DNA from: DASXRA01 sp036558905
Lineage (GTDB): Bacteria > Actinomycetota > Actinomycetes > Mycobacteriales > Jatrophihabitantaceae
Assembly: GCA_036558905.1 (NCBI GenBank)
Contig: DATBER010000148.1
Span: 1 to 64,000 of the forward strand
Length of the DNA: 64,000 bases
Direction: 5' to 3'
The position numbers were made by a program, and so were the translations under genes. The notes under the pieces are model-generated. The model saw only the letters and a program-made list of their open reading frames with translations. It did not search any database and was not told the origin of the DNA. Below are positions 41,951-49,819 of this stretch, piece after piece (position 1 is the first letter of the stretch; each line of letters opens with the position of its first letter).

Positions 41951-42997
41951 CTAGCGTCGCTTCTTGGCCTGACTGGGGCGTTTCCCGCCTGGCCGGTTCG
42001 GGCCGCGGTTGGGTCGGGCACCGGGTCGCGGTGTCGTCGTCCGTGGCGTTGAGCTGGATGAACTGTTGTCCGAGACCTTGTCGTCGACGACCTCGGCCGG
42101 CTTGACGTTGATGGTCCGACCCGGGCGCACCGGCTTCTGGCCCGGCTTCGGGGCGAGCGTCTTGCCCAGCTCGCCGACCGGCTCCTTTTCCTCGTCCTCG
42201 TCGTGCGGGTGGAACTTGTTGATGTAGGCCTGCTGGCCGAGCGTCCACACGTTGCTGGTGAACCAGTACAGCAGCACGCCGAGCGGGAAGATCAGGCCGG
42301 AGAACAGCACGCTGAGCGGGATGAAGTACAGCATGACCTTCTGCACGGTGGCCGCCGTACCCTCCGGTACGGTCGCCTGCCCGCGGCGGACCAGGATCTG
42401 CGTCAAGAAGGTCGCCGCCGCGCTGACGAGCACTAGCACGATGGTGACGATGCGGGTGGTAGTCAGGTCGCCACCGAGCTGCGCGATCTTGTCCGCACCG
42501 TCGCGCAAAGACGCCGCCAACGGCGCCCCGAACAGTTTCGCGGTCGCGGCGCTGTGCGTCTCCTGAGCGGTGAACGAATAGAGCGTGAGCTTCGGGTTTC
42601 CGGAGTCCACCGGAATGTGCACCGAGTTGGCCAGGTGGCGCAGTACGTGGAACAGCGAGATGAAGATCGGAATCTGCAGCAGCATGGGCAGACAGCCCGA
42701 CAGCGGGTTGAAGCCCTCTTCCTGCTGCAGCTTCATCATCTCGCGCTGCATGGCCTGGCGATCGTTCTTGTACTGCTCGCGCAGCTTCTGGATCTTCGGC
42801 TGCATCTTCTGCATGTGCCGCTGGTACTTCACCTGCTTGACGAAGAACCGGAACATGAGCAGCCGGGCAGTGATCACCAGGAAGACGATCGACAGCGCCC
42901 AGTTCAGGCCGCTGTCCTTGTTCAGGCCCAGCGCGGTGAACAGCTGGTGCCAGCGCAGCAGCACCCAGGAGACTGCGGTGTACAGGAAGTCGAGCAC
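41951..42997 (-). CDS. yidC: Membrane protein insertase YidC
   Basis: The 348-residue protein has the Gram-positive YidC layout: VLDFLYTAVSWVLLRWHQLF as first helix, a charged cytoplasmic loop rich in Gln/Lys (KYQRHMQKMQPKIQKLREQY), then SGCLPMLLQIPIFISLFHVL, and FIPLSVLFSGLIFPLGVLLY. The conserved Arg of TARLLMFRFF lies in the hydrophilic groove. A Pro/Arg/Lys-rich C-terminal tail of about 90 residues may bind ribosomes. It starts at GTG, 12 bases after yidD. Confidence 0.96.
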   Translation of the reverse strand: MLDFLYTAVSWVLLRWHQLFTALGLNKDSGLNWALSIVFLVITARLLMFRFFVKQVKYQRHMQKMQPKIQKLREQYKNDRQAMQREMMKLQQEEGFNPLSGCLPMLLQIPIFISLFHVLRHLANSVHIPVDSGNPKLTLYSFTAQETHSAATAKLFGAPLAASLRDGADKIAQLGGDLTTTRIVTIVLVLVSAAATFLTQILVRRGQATVPEGTAATVQKVMLYFIPLSVLFSGLIFPLGVLLYWFTSNVWTLGQQAYINKFHPHDEDEEKEPVGELGKTLAPKPGQKPVRPGRTINVKPAEVVDDKVSDNSSSSSTPRTTTPRPGARPNRGPNRPGGKRPSQAKKRR

Positions 42998-43009
42998 GGA
43001 ACGCGTCTC

Positions 43010-43279
43010 CTAGTAGCTCACTGGTACGGATGGGGCAGGCTGCGCCGAATCGCCAACGAGTGGCGGTACCGGGTCGTGCCCGCCACGATGCCAAGGGTGG
43101 CAGCGTAGTAGCCGCCGGGTGGCCAGGTATCCCCCGCGCGCCAGGCCGAATCGCTCGACCGCTTCCATCGCATAGGCGCTGCAGGACGGGGTGAACCGGC
43201 ACGACGGTGGTCGCCACGAGCTGACGAACACCTGCCAGCCACGGATGAGTCGCACGGCAATTCGGCTGGCTCGGCTCAT
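43010..43279 (-). CDS. yidD: Membrane protein insertion efficiency factor YidD
   Basis: The 89-residue protein contains the YidD core: RLIRGWQVFVSSWRPPSCRF, then TPSCSAYAMEAVERFG with its Cys and Ser-Ala-Tyr, then RRLLRCHPWHRGGHDPVP. It aids YidC-dependent insertion. Its ATG overlaps the rnpA stop codon (ATGA). Confidence 0.96.
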   Translation of the reverse strand: MSRASRIAVRLIRGWQVFVSSWRPPSCRFTPSCSAYAMEAVERFGLARGGYLATRRLLRCHPWHRGGHDPVPPLVGDSAQPAPSVPVSY

Positions 43280-43614
43280 CGCAGCAACCGATCGAACGCG
43301 GCGTCGAGGTCGGCGCCGAGCCGGGCCGAGGTCGCCTCGGCCGCATCCGGCAGGGCCCGCACGACCACCCCGCTGCCCTCGGGCAGGGTGGTCAGGCGGC
43401 CGGCCAGCTGGCCACGCAGTCGCCGGGCCACCCGATGTCGCACGACGCTGCCGCCGACCGAGCGGCCGACGATCAGCCCGACCTGCGGGGGAGCGCCGGC
43501 GGTCAGATCCCGGGACAGGTGCACCACCACGCTGCCGCGGCGCGAGCGCACGCCAGCCCGGAGGACCGACGTGAAATCGTCAGACCGCCGCATCCGATAA
43601 GCGGGCGGTAACAC
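43276..43614 (-). CDS. rnpA: Ribonuclease P protein component
   Basis: The 112-residue protein starts at GTG (MLPPAYRMRRSDDFTSVLRA) and carries the RnpA signature GGSVVRHRVARRLRGQLAGR, the basic helix that contacts RNase P RNA, preceded by VGLIVGRSV. It helps the catalytic RNA bind pre-tRNA. It follows rpmH by 14 bases as in nearly all bacteria. Confidence 0.95.
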   Translation of the reverse strand: MLPPAYRMRRSDDFTSVLRAGVRSRRGSVVVHLSRDLTAGAPPQVGLIVGRSVGGSVVRHRVARRLRGQLAGRLTTLPEGSGVVVRALPDAAEATSARLGADLDAAFDRLLR

Positions 43615-43628
43615 CGCAACCGAGCAGG

Positions 43629-43766
43629 TCAGGCGGAGAGGTTGGCGCGGCCCTTGCGGCGACGCGCAGCGATGATTGCCCGGCCGGCCCGGGTACGCAT
43701 CCGCAAGCGGAAGCCGTGCGTCTTGGCGCGCCGGCGGTTGTTCGGCTGGAAGGTCCGCTTGCTCAC
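43629..43766 (-). CDS. rpmH: 50S ribosomal protein L34
   Basis: The 45-residue protein reads SKRTFQPNNRRRAKTHGFR after the start and continues LRMRTRAGRAIIAARRRKG, the complete L34 pattern. The GTG start has GGAG seven bases upstream. It is the first gene of the rpmH-rnpA-yidD-yidC-khpB-rsmG-parA-parB series read away from dnaA. Confidence 0.97.
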   Translation of the reverse strand: MSKRTFQPNNRRRAKTHGFRLRMRTRAGRAIIAARRRKGRANLSA

Positions 43767-44306
43767 GGTGAAGCTCCATAATGATCGTTGCTGTCAGGTA
43801 CGAACTCGGGACCAGGCTGGCGTCGGATGTGCGGGCAGCACGACGCGGCGTCCACAGCCTGGGACCGATCCACGGTACGGACCGTGACCGCCCCGGGTCA
43901 AACCGCCCCCGAGTTCGCCGAGGCGCCCCGACCCGTGGTCGGCGGTGTGCCGCGCCGACGCATGCTGGGCAGTTGTGGCGAATCGCTCAGCATAGTGTGC
44001 GTGCCCTGTGGCGCAGCGCAACGACACGCCGGGCGGTGTTGTGGGCCCTCGATGGGCGCTGTTAGTTTCTGCTCCCGTACCACTCGCCGGTGCGTGGCGA
44101 ACGGCGTTGCGAACGTGGGAGAGGGGACTCGCAGCCGTTGTCGGCGTCTGCCATACACAGTCTGTGGACGACGTTGTGGACTGAGCGTGTGGAGTCGACG
44201 CGATCCGCCCCCGGTCGGCGTGCGGCGCACCAATGTGCATGAGATGGTCTTAGCGGCCACGAAGAGCGAAAGACCATCGCGACAGTGGGGGAATGGGACT
44301 CGGCTA
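43767..44306. other. 540-bp rpmH-dnaA divergent intergenic region
   Basis: No protein gene is supported here. It must contain the promoters of rpmH (minus) and dnaA (plus). A cluster of TGTGGA-type DnaA-box-like sequences lies in its right half (44163-44196, listed separately), and a single weaker box-like GTCCACA is at 43850-43858. No clear -10/-35 pair could be fixed by eye. Confidence 0.6.
44163..44196. promoter_or_regulatory. Three DnaA-box-like sites upstream of dnaA
   Basis: TGTGGACGA (44163), TGTGGACTG (44175) and TGTGGAGTC (44188) are spaced 12-13 bp apart in the same orientation, about 110-145 bp ahead of the dnaA start. Each keeps the TGTGGA half of the DnaA box (reverse complement of TTGTCCACA). 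They probably serve DnaA autoregulation or an auxiliary origin part. Confidence 0.55.
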
Positions 44307-45752
44307 GTGGACGACAGCACCGACCTCGGCGACGTCTGGGCACGTGCCATCGGCCGTCTCGATGACGACACCATCCGTCCGCATCACCGCGCGTGGATCG
44401 GCCTGACCCGGCCGCTCGGCCTGGTGGAGGACACCGCGCTTCTGGCCGCCCCGAACGAGTTCGCCAAGGACTACTTGGAGAACCGTCTGCGGCCGCTGAT
44501 CGCGACGGCGCTTTCCGACGAGCTGGGCCGCGAGATCCGTGTCGCGGTCACCGTGCAGCACACCGACGAGCAGTCCGAGCCGGCGTCCGATCCGCACCTG
44601 GACGCGCCGTCACCGCTCGAGGATCTGCCCGACACGCGCTACGACGAGTGGACGCCGCCATCGCGCAACGGCACGCCGCAGCTGGCCGACCGGGTGCCGA
44701 GCCGGCCGAGCGATCGTGAGGCGCGCCTCAATCCGAAATACACGTTCGACACGTTCGTCATCGGGTCGAGCAACCGGTTCACGCACGCGGCCGCGGTCGC
44801 GGTGGCCGAGGCGCCGGCCAAGGCGTATAACCCGCTGTTCGTCTACGGCGACTCTGGACTGGGCAAGACGCATCTGCTCCACGCGATCGGCCACTACGCG
44901 CAGCGACTGTTCCCCGGCATCAAGGTGCGCTACGTCTCCAGCGAAGAGTTCACCAACGACTTCATCAACTCGCTGCGCGACGACAAGATGCAGGCCTTCC
45001 AGGGTCGCTATCGCAGCCAGGACCTGCTGCTGATCGACGACATACAGTTCCTGGAACGGGCCGAGCGCACCCAGGAAGAGTTCTTCCACACGTTCAACAC
45101 GCTGCACAACGCGAACAAGCAGATCGTCATCAGCTCCGACCGGCCGCCGCGCCAGCTGTCCACGCTGGAGGATCGGCTGCGCACCCGGTTCGAGTGGGGA
45201 CTGATCACCGACGTGCAGGTGCCCGACCTGGAGACGCGCATCGCCATCCTGCGCAAGAAGGCCTCGCAGGAAGGCATGAATCCGCCGCCCGAGGTGCTCG
45301 AGTTCATCGCGACGAAGATCCAGAGCAACATCCGCGAGCTCGAGGGCGCGCTCATCCGGGTCACGGCGTTCGCCAGCCTCAACAAGCAGGACGTCGAGAT
45401 GCAGTTGGCCGAGATCGTCCTGAAGGACCTGATCAGCGAGTCGGACAGCCCCGAGATCACCGCGGCGCACATCATGGCTGTCATCGCCGAGTACTTCTCG
45501 GTGTCGATCGACGACCTGACCGGCAGCTCGCGCAGCCGCGTGCTCGTCAACGCCCGGCAGATCGCGATGTACCTGTGCCGCGAGCTCACCGACCTGTCGC
45601 TGCCCAAGATCGGGCAGACCTTCGGCGGCCGCGACCACACCACGGTGATGCACGCCGACCGCAAGGTGCGTGGCCTCATGGCCGAGCGGCTGTCGGTGTT
45701 CAACCAGGTCGCCGAACTGACCAGCCGCATCAAGTCCCGAGCTCGCGCGTGA
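44307..45752 (+). CDS. dnaA: Chromosomal replication initiator DnaA
   Basis: The 481-residue initiator has domain I (VDDSTDLGDVWARAIGRLDD onwards), a variable acidic domain II, and the AAA+ domain from NPKYTFDTFVIGSSNRFTHA with Walker A YGDSGLGKTHLLHAIG and Walker B LLLIDDIQFLERAERTQEEF. Domain IV carries the DnaA signature, with FGGRDHTTVMHADRKVRGLM recognising DnaA boxes. The GTG start was chosen from domain I homology and a GGGA eight bases upstream; an in-frame ATG at 44244 would add 21 residues. Confidence 0.96.
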   Translation: MDDSTDLGDVWARAIGRLDDDTIRPHHRAWIGLTRPLGLVEDTALLAAPNEFAKDYLENRLRPLIATALSDELGREIRVAVTVQHTDEQSEPASDPHLDAPSPLEDLPDTRYDEWTPPSRNGTPQLADRVPSRPSDREARLNPKYTFDTFVIGSSNRFTHAAAVAVAEAPAKAYNPLFVYGDSGLGKTHLLHAIGHYAQRLFPGIKVRYVSSEEFTNDFINSLRDDKMQAFQGRYRSQDLLLIDDIQFLERAERTQEEFFHTFNTLHNANKQIVISSDRPPRQLSTLEDRLRTRFEWGLITDVQVPDLETRIAILRKKASQEGMNPPPEVLEFIATKIQSNIRELEGALIRVTAFASLNKQDVEMQLAEIVLKDLISESDSPEITAAHIMAVIAEYFSVSIDDLTGSSRSRVLVNARQIAMYLCRELTDLSLPKIGQTFGGRDHTTVMHADRKVRGLMAERLSVFNQVAELTSRIKSRARA

Positions 45753-46072
45753 CCCCGCTCGGCCGCCCGGCGATATCACGTCATACACACACTGTGGGCA
45801 GTGTTGTGGATGAGCGACCGGCCACTGTGGACAGTGCCGAACATCGCTCGTTCGTCCACCGACCCCGACCCGTCGACGAGCGTCGTGCACGCCTATCGTG
45901 CACAGTCACACCCCGCGTGTTTACTGGGCGACGTGTAGTTCTCCCCAGAATCCACAACCGTGACTACTACAGATGAAACTGTTCTTCCAAGAGCTGAACT
46001 ACAGGAACACCCAGCCAGCCCTTCCTGGGGACGAGGCTTGGACCACAGACTGATTCCACTGATGGAGGCGCC
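45753..46072. other. oriC: Replication origin (oriC), dnaA-dnaN intergenic region
   Basis: The region holds DnaA-box-like sequences in both orientations: TGTGGGCAG (45793), TGTGGATGA (45805), TGTGGACAG (45826), TCGTCCACC (45852) and GAATCCACA (45948). The right part (about 45955-46010) is A/T-richer than its surroundings and may be the unwinding element. At 320 bp it is shorter than the streptomycete origin. Assignment rests on gene order plus boxes; no box is a perfect TTGTCCACA. Confidence 0.8.
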
Positions 46073-47206
46073 ATGAAGTTCCGGGTCGAACGCGACGCGT
46101 TGGCTGACGCAGTGGCGTGGGCGGCCCGGAGCCTGTCCACCCGGCCGACCATCCCGGTGCTCGCCGGCCTGCTGCTCGACGTCACCGACAACACCCTGTC
46201 CGTCTCCGGCTTCGACCTCGAGGCATCCACCCAGGTCGACGTCGAGGTCGCGACGTCCACGCCGGGCACCGCGCTCGTGTCCGGTCGCTTGCTGGCCGAC
46301 ATCTCCCGGGCTCTGCCGCCGCACCCGGTCGACGTCGCCGTCGAGGGGGCGCGGTTGACCATCGCCTGCGGCTCGGCGCGGTTCACGCTGCCGACCATGC
46401 CGGTCGAGGACTACCCGAAGTTGCCGCAGATGCCCACCACGGCGGGCACCGTCGACGCCGGCACCTTCGCGTCCGCCGTCGGGCAGGTGGCCGTCGCCGC
46501 CGGTCGCGACGACACGCTGCCCATGCTCACCGGCGTCCGGGTCGAGATCGACGGTCAGAAGCTCACCTTCGCCGCCACCGACAAGTACCGGCTGGCCGTG
46601 CGCGAGCTCAGCTGGAACCCGACCAACGCCACCGAGGCATCGGCCCAGGTGGTCGTTCCGGCGCGCACCCTGGCCGACGCGGCCAAGAGCCTGGCCCACA
46701 GCGACGAGCTGACCATCGCGCTGTCGGCCTCGGCCGGCGCCGGCGACGGCATCATCGGGTTCACCGGCACCACCGGCGGCCGGGCCAGCCGGGCCACCAC
46801 GCGGCTGCTCGACCCGCAGTTCCCGCCCTACCGCAGCCTGCTTCCGACCGAGTGGGCGTCCACCGCCGAGGTCGAGGTCGCGCCGTTCGTCGAGGCGGTC
46901 AAGCGCGTCGCCCTGCTGGCCGACCGCAGCACGCCGGTCCGGCTCGAGTTCGCCGACAACGCGGTCAGCCTCAACGCCGGCGGCGACGACGAGGGGCGGG
47001 CCGAGGAGCAGCTCGAGGTCCGTTTCGACGGCGACCCGATCACCATCGCCTTCAACGCATCGTTCCTGCTCGACGGCCTGGGCGTGCTCGACACATCTAC
47101 AGCCAGGCTGTTGTTCCCGTCGGCCAACAAGCCGACCGTGCTGCGCCCGGCCGAGTCGGACGACGAGTACTACTACCTGATCATGCCGATGCGCCTGCCG
47201 CGCTGA
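46073..47206 (+). CDS. dnaN: DNA polymerase III sliding clamp (beta subunit)
   Basis: The 377-residue protein begins MKFRVERDALADAVAWAARS and has the three clamp-fold domains. Recognisable stretches are RPTIPVLAGLLLDV, EDYPKLPQMP, FAATDKYRLAVRELSW and the C-terminal YYYLIMPMRLPR, which forms the hydrophobic protein-binding groove. GGAGG is placed six bases before the ATG. It encircles DNA and tethers the polymerase. Confidence 0.97.
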   Translation: MKFRVERDALADAVAWAARSLSTRPTIPVLAGLLLDVTDNTLSVSGFDLEASTQVDVEVATSTPGTALVSGRLLADISRALPPHPVDVAVEGARLTIACGSARFTLPTMPVEDYPKLPQMPTTAGTVDAGTFASAVGQVAVAAGRDDTLPMLTGVRVEIDGQKLTFAATDKYRLAVRELSWNPTNATEASAQVVVPARTLADAAKSLAHSDELTIALSASAGAGDGIIGFTGTTGGRASRATTRLLDPQFPPYRSLLPTEWASTAEVEVAPFVEAVKRVALLADRSTPVRLEFADNAVSLNAGGDDEGRAEEQLEVRFDGDPITIAFNASFLLDGLGVLDTSTARLLFPSANKPTVLRPAESDDEYYYLIMPMRLPR

Positions 47207-47218
47207 GCCGGTGAGCGC

Positions 47219-48367
47219 GTGTTCATCCGGCACCTGTCGGTAGCGGACTTCCGCAGCTGGGCCAGCGCCGAGGTCGCGCTCGAACCCGGCCCGATGGTGC
47301 TCGTCGGGGCGAACGGTCAGGGTAAGACGAACCTCGTCGAGGCCATCGGCTACCTGGCCACGCTCGGCAGCCACCGCGTCCCCAGCGACGCGCCGCTTGT
47401 GCGGATCGGCGCCGAGCGGGCCGTCACCCGGGCCGCGGTCGTCTCGTCCGGGCGCGAGCTGCGGGTCGAGGTCGAGATCGCGCCCGGACGAGCCAACAAG
47501 GCCAGACTCAACGGCGCGCCCGTGCCCCGGCCGCGCGAGATCCTGGGTGTCCTCCGCTCGGTGCTGTTCGCCCCCGAGGACCTCGCCATAGTGCGCGGCG
47601 ACCCGGGCGAGCGCCGGCGTTTCCTGGACGAACTGCTCGTGCAGCGCGCCCCGCGCCTGGCCGGGGTGCGGGCCGACTACGACCGGGTGCTCAAGCAGCG
47701 GGCCACGCTGCTGAAGTCGGCCGGCGCCGCCCGCCGCGGTGGCGGCACCGGCGACCTGCGCACCCTCGACGTATGGGACGGACACCTGGCCGAGCACGGC
47801 GCCCAGCTGCTGGCCGCCCGGCTCGAACTGGTCGAGGCACTGCGGCCGCACGTGGCCGCCGCCTACGCGCAGGTGGCGCCGACCAGTGTGCCGCTCGGGT
47901 TGACCTACGTCAGCTCGCTCAGCGAAGGCCTCCCCGACGAGCGCACCGCCGAGCTGCTCGAGGCGGCGCTGCTGGCCGAGCTGGCCCGGCTGCGCCCGCA
48001 GGAGCTCGAGCGCGGGGTCAACCTGGTCGGCCCGCACCGCGACGAGTTGCGGCTGCAGCTCGGCGACATGGCGGTGCGGGGCTATGCCAGCCACGGCGAG
48101 TCGTGGTCGACCGCGCTCGCGCTGCGCCTGGGCTCGTACGAGTTGCTGCGCGACGACGCGGCGGGCTCCGGCTCGACCGGCGACCCGGTCCTGGTCCTCG
48201 ACGACGTGTTCGCCGAGTTGGACGTCGGCCGCCGCGACCAGCTGGCCCTGGTGGCGGGCAAGGCCGAACAGTCGATCATCACCGCGGCGGTACCCTCAGA
48301 CGTCCCCGAGCCGCTGGCCGGTGCCCGATTCGACGTTCATGACGGAGAGATACGTCGTGTCCGATAA
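47219..48367 (+). CDS. recF: DNA replication and repair protein RecF
   Basis: The 382-residue SMC-like ATPase has Walker A VGANGQGKTNLVEAIGYLA, the RecF block VLFAPEDLAIVRGDPGERRR, VGPHRDELRLQLGD and Walker B PVLVLDDVFAELDVGRRDQL. It acts in single-strand gap repair with RecO/RecR. The start is GTG, 12 bases after dnaN. Its end overlaps the start of dciA by 11 bases. Confidence 0.96.
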   Translation: MFIRHLSVADFRSWASAEVALEPGPMVLVGANGQGKTNLVEAIGYLATLGSHRVPSDAPLVRIGAERAVTRAAVVSSGRELRVEVEIAPGRANKARLNGAPVPRPREILGVLRSVLFAPEDLAIVRGDPGERRRFLDELLVQRAPRLAGVRADYDRVLKQRATLLKSAGAARRGGGTGDLRTLDVWDGHLAEHGAQLLAARLELVEALRPHVAAAYAQVAPTSVPLGLTYVSSLSEGLPDERTAELLEAALLAELARLRPQELERGVNLVGPHRDELRLQLGDMAVRGYASHGESWSTALALRLGSYELLRDDAAGSGSTGDPVLVLDDVFAELDVGRRDQLALVAGKAEQSIITAAVPSDVPEPLAGARFDVHDGEIRRVR

Positions 48368-48950
48368 GCCCACCCAGAAGGAGACGGACGTCACACAGTT
48401 GTCCACAGTGGACAGTGGAAAACCCGTGGAATCTGTGGATGAACCGTCACCGTCAGTGCTGAATACCGGCAAAGACCTTGCACAGAGTGCTCTTGCCGGG
48501 GCCCAGCGCATATCACGGACCAGTCGGCCGAATCGCGGTGGGCGGCGTCGCGAAGCACAACGCAAGAGTGGTTACTCCGGGGCCGGGCCGGACGAGCGTG
48601 ACCCTCAGCCGATCGGCCAGGTCGCGGACGGGCTGTTCGAGGAGCGGGGCTGGACTCGCCCGGTGGCCGAGGCTCGTGTGTTCGCCGACTGGGCGACCCT
48701 GGTCGGTCCCGAGATCGCCGGCCGGTGCAAGCCGGTGAGCCTGCGCGACGGCGAACTGCGCCTGGCGGCCGAGTCCACCGCGTGGGCCACCCAGTTGCGG
48801 CTGCTGTCCAGCACCGTGTTGGCCAAGCTGGTCGCCCACCTGGGCCCCGACGTGGTGACCAAGTTGCACATCAGCGGGCCTACCGGTCCGAGCTGGAAGC
48901 ACGGTGCGTGGTCGGTGCGCGGACGCGGGCCGCGCGACACGTATGGATGA
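48357..48950 (+). CDS. dciA: DciA-like protein (DUF721), probable replicative helicase operator
   Basis: The 197-residue protein has a disordered N-terminal half (about 90 residues) and a DUF721 domain with ARVFADWATLVGPEIAGRCK, LRLAAESTAWATQLRLLSST and KLVAHLGPDVVTKLHI. DciA proteins interact with and help load the DnaB helicase; the mycobacterial orthologue is Rv0004. The GTG start has GGAGAG eight bases upstream. Codons 15-30 include TTG, ACA, AGT, AAA and TCT, unusual for this genome, where the DNA carries DnaA boxes. Confidence 0.92.
   Translation: MSDKPTQKETDVTQLSTVDSGKPVESVDEPSPSVLNTGKDLAQSALAGAQRISRTSRPNRGGRRREAQRKSGYSGAGPDERDPQPIGQVADGLFEERGWTRPVAEARVFADWATLVGPEIAGRCKPVSLRDGELRLAAESTAWATQLRLLSSTVLAKLVAHLGPDVVTKLHISGPTGPSWKHGAWSVRGRGPRDTYG
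48399..48442. promoter_or_regulatory. DnaA-box cluster inside the dciA coding sequence
   Basis: TTGTCCACA at 48399-48407 is a perfect actinobacterial DnaA box. TGTGGATGA at 48434-48442 is a second, inverted box. The first is part of a longer palindrome-like stretch TGTCCACAGTGGACA. The boxes fall in the non-conserved N-terminal tail of DciA and coincide with a local rise in A/T-ending codons. Confidence 0.65.
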
Positions 48951-48957
48951 GGAGCGA

Positions 48958-49557
48958 ATGACCGACGACCTGCCCGCCTACTCCGCCACGGTGCTGGCCG
49001 GCATCCGAGCGTCCGAAGTGGACGGACGCCTGCCGGCCCCGAGCGCCGACCAACTCGGCGACATCTTTGCCTTCGAATCACCCGTCACCACCGTGCCTTT
49101 CGACGACGCGACGCTGCCCGAGCCGGCCCGGCACGACGTCACGTCCGACGACTGCAACGCGTGCCGGTTCCCCGACGAGCGCTGCCTGTGGACGTCGGCG
49201 ACCTGGCGACTGCGCGCGCCGGACAAGCCCTTCGGCGTGCACGCCTTCTTCCTCGAGCCGCGTCAGCACGTCGACCAGGACGAGCTGACCCCGGAGCTGG
49301 CCGCCGAGCTCGGGCCGGTGATGGTGCGCGTCGAGCAGGCGATCATCGCGGCGGTCGACGGCGTGGGCCGGGTGCACCTTTGCCGGTGGGGCGACGGCGG
49401 CGCGCACCTGCACTGGTGGTTCATCGTCCGACCGGCCGGGCTGTTGCAGCTGCGCGGTTCAGGCCTGCCACTCTGGATGGACGTGCTGCCGCCGTTGCCC
49501 GACGACGTGTGGCGCGCCGACCTGGCCCGGGTGGCCACGGCGCTGGCCGTCGGATAG
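48958..49557 (+). CDS. HIT-like protein of unknown function
   Basis: The 199-residue protein starts MTDDLPAYSATVLAGIRASE with GGAGCGA just ahead of the ATG. It contains a two-Cys segment DDCNACRFPDERCLW and a HIT-like end: FFLEPRQHVDQDELTPELAA, then GDGGAHLHWWFIVRP with the HLHWW motif resembling the His-x-His of histidine-triad proteins. Only part of the canonical HxHxH is present, so nucleotide-hydrolase activity is uncertain. It lies between dciA and gyrB on the same strand. Confidence 0.75.
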   Translation: MTDDLPAYSATVLAGIRASEVDGRLPAPSADQLGDIFAFESPVTTVPFDDATLPEPARHDVTSDDCNACRFPDERCLWTSATWRLRAPDKPFGVHAFFLEPRQHVDQDELTPELAAELGPVMVRVEQAIIAAVDGVGRVHLCRWGDGGAHLHWWFIVRPAGLLQLRGSGLPLWMDVLPPLPDDVWRADLARVATALAVG

Positions 49558-49819
49558 CCCGGCGTCCCTGGTTCGGGCGCAGAGCCGCAGCACCCCCATC
49601 GCACGTGGGCTCCCGTGACCCCCTGGCTACGCGGCGCTCTGTGTGCCGGATAGGCCGCGTCGCACGGGCGATCAGGGCCGTCCATGCACTAGAATGAGGT
49701 GTCGAGATGGGGTCGGTGCAACGCCGGGTCAATTCGGCGGGGTTTCGTCCCCTTGTTCATGTCAGCGTCAGAGCGTTCCGACCCGCGGCCACGCGGTGAG
49801 GTGTGAAGGAGTTGCGTCG

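Noticed and set aside
43850..43858. Single GCGTCCACA as a DnaA box in the rpmH-dnaA gap
   Set aside because: Two mismatches and isolated; mentioned only in the region entry.
45893..48094. A 733-codon minus-strand open frame opposite oriC, dnaN and recF
   Set aside because: Composition is Gly/Arg/Ala shadow sequence; it crosses the origin and both conserved plus-strand genes.
49690..49695. TAGAAT as a -10 element for gyrB
   Set aside because: No acceptable -35 at 16-18 bp upstream could be recognised, so it is not listed as a promoter.
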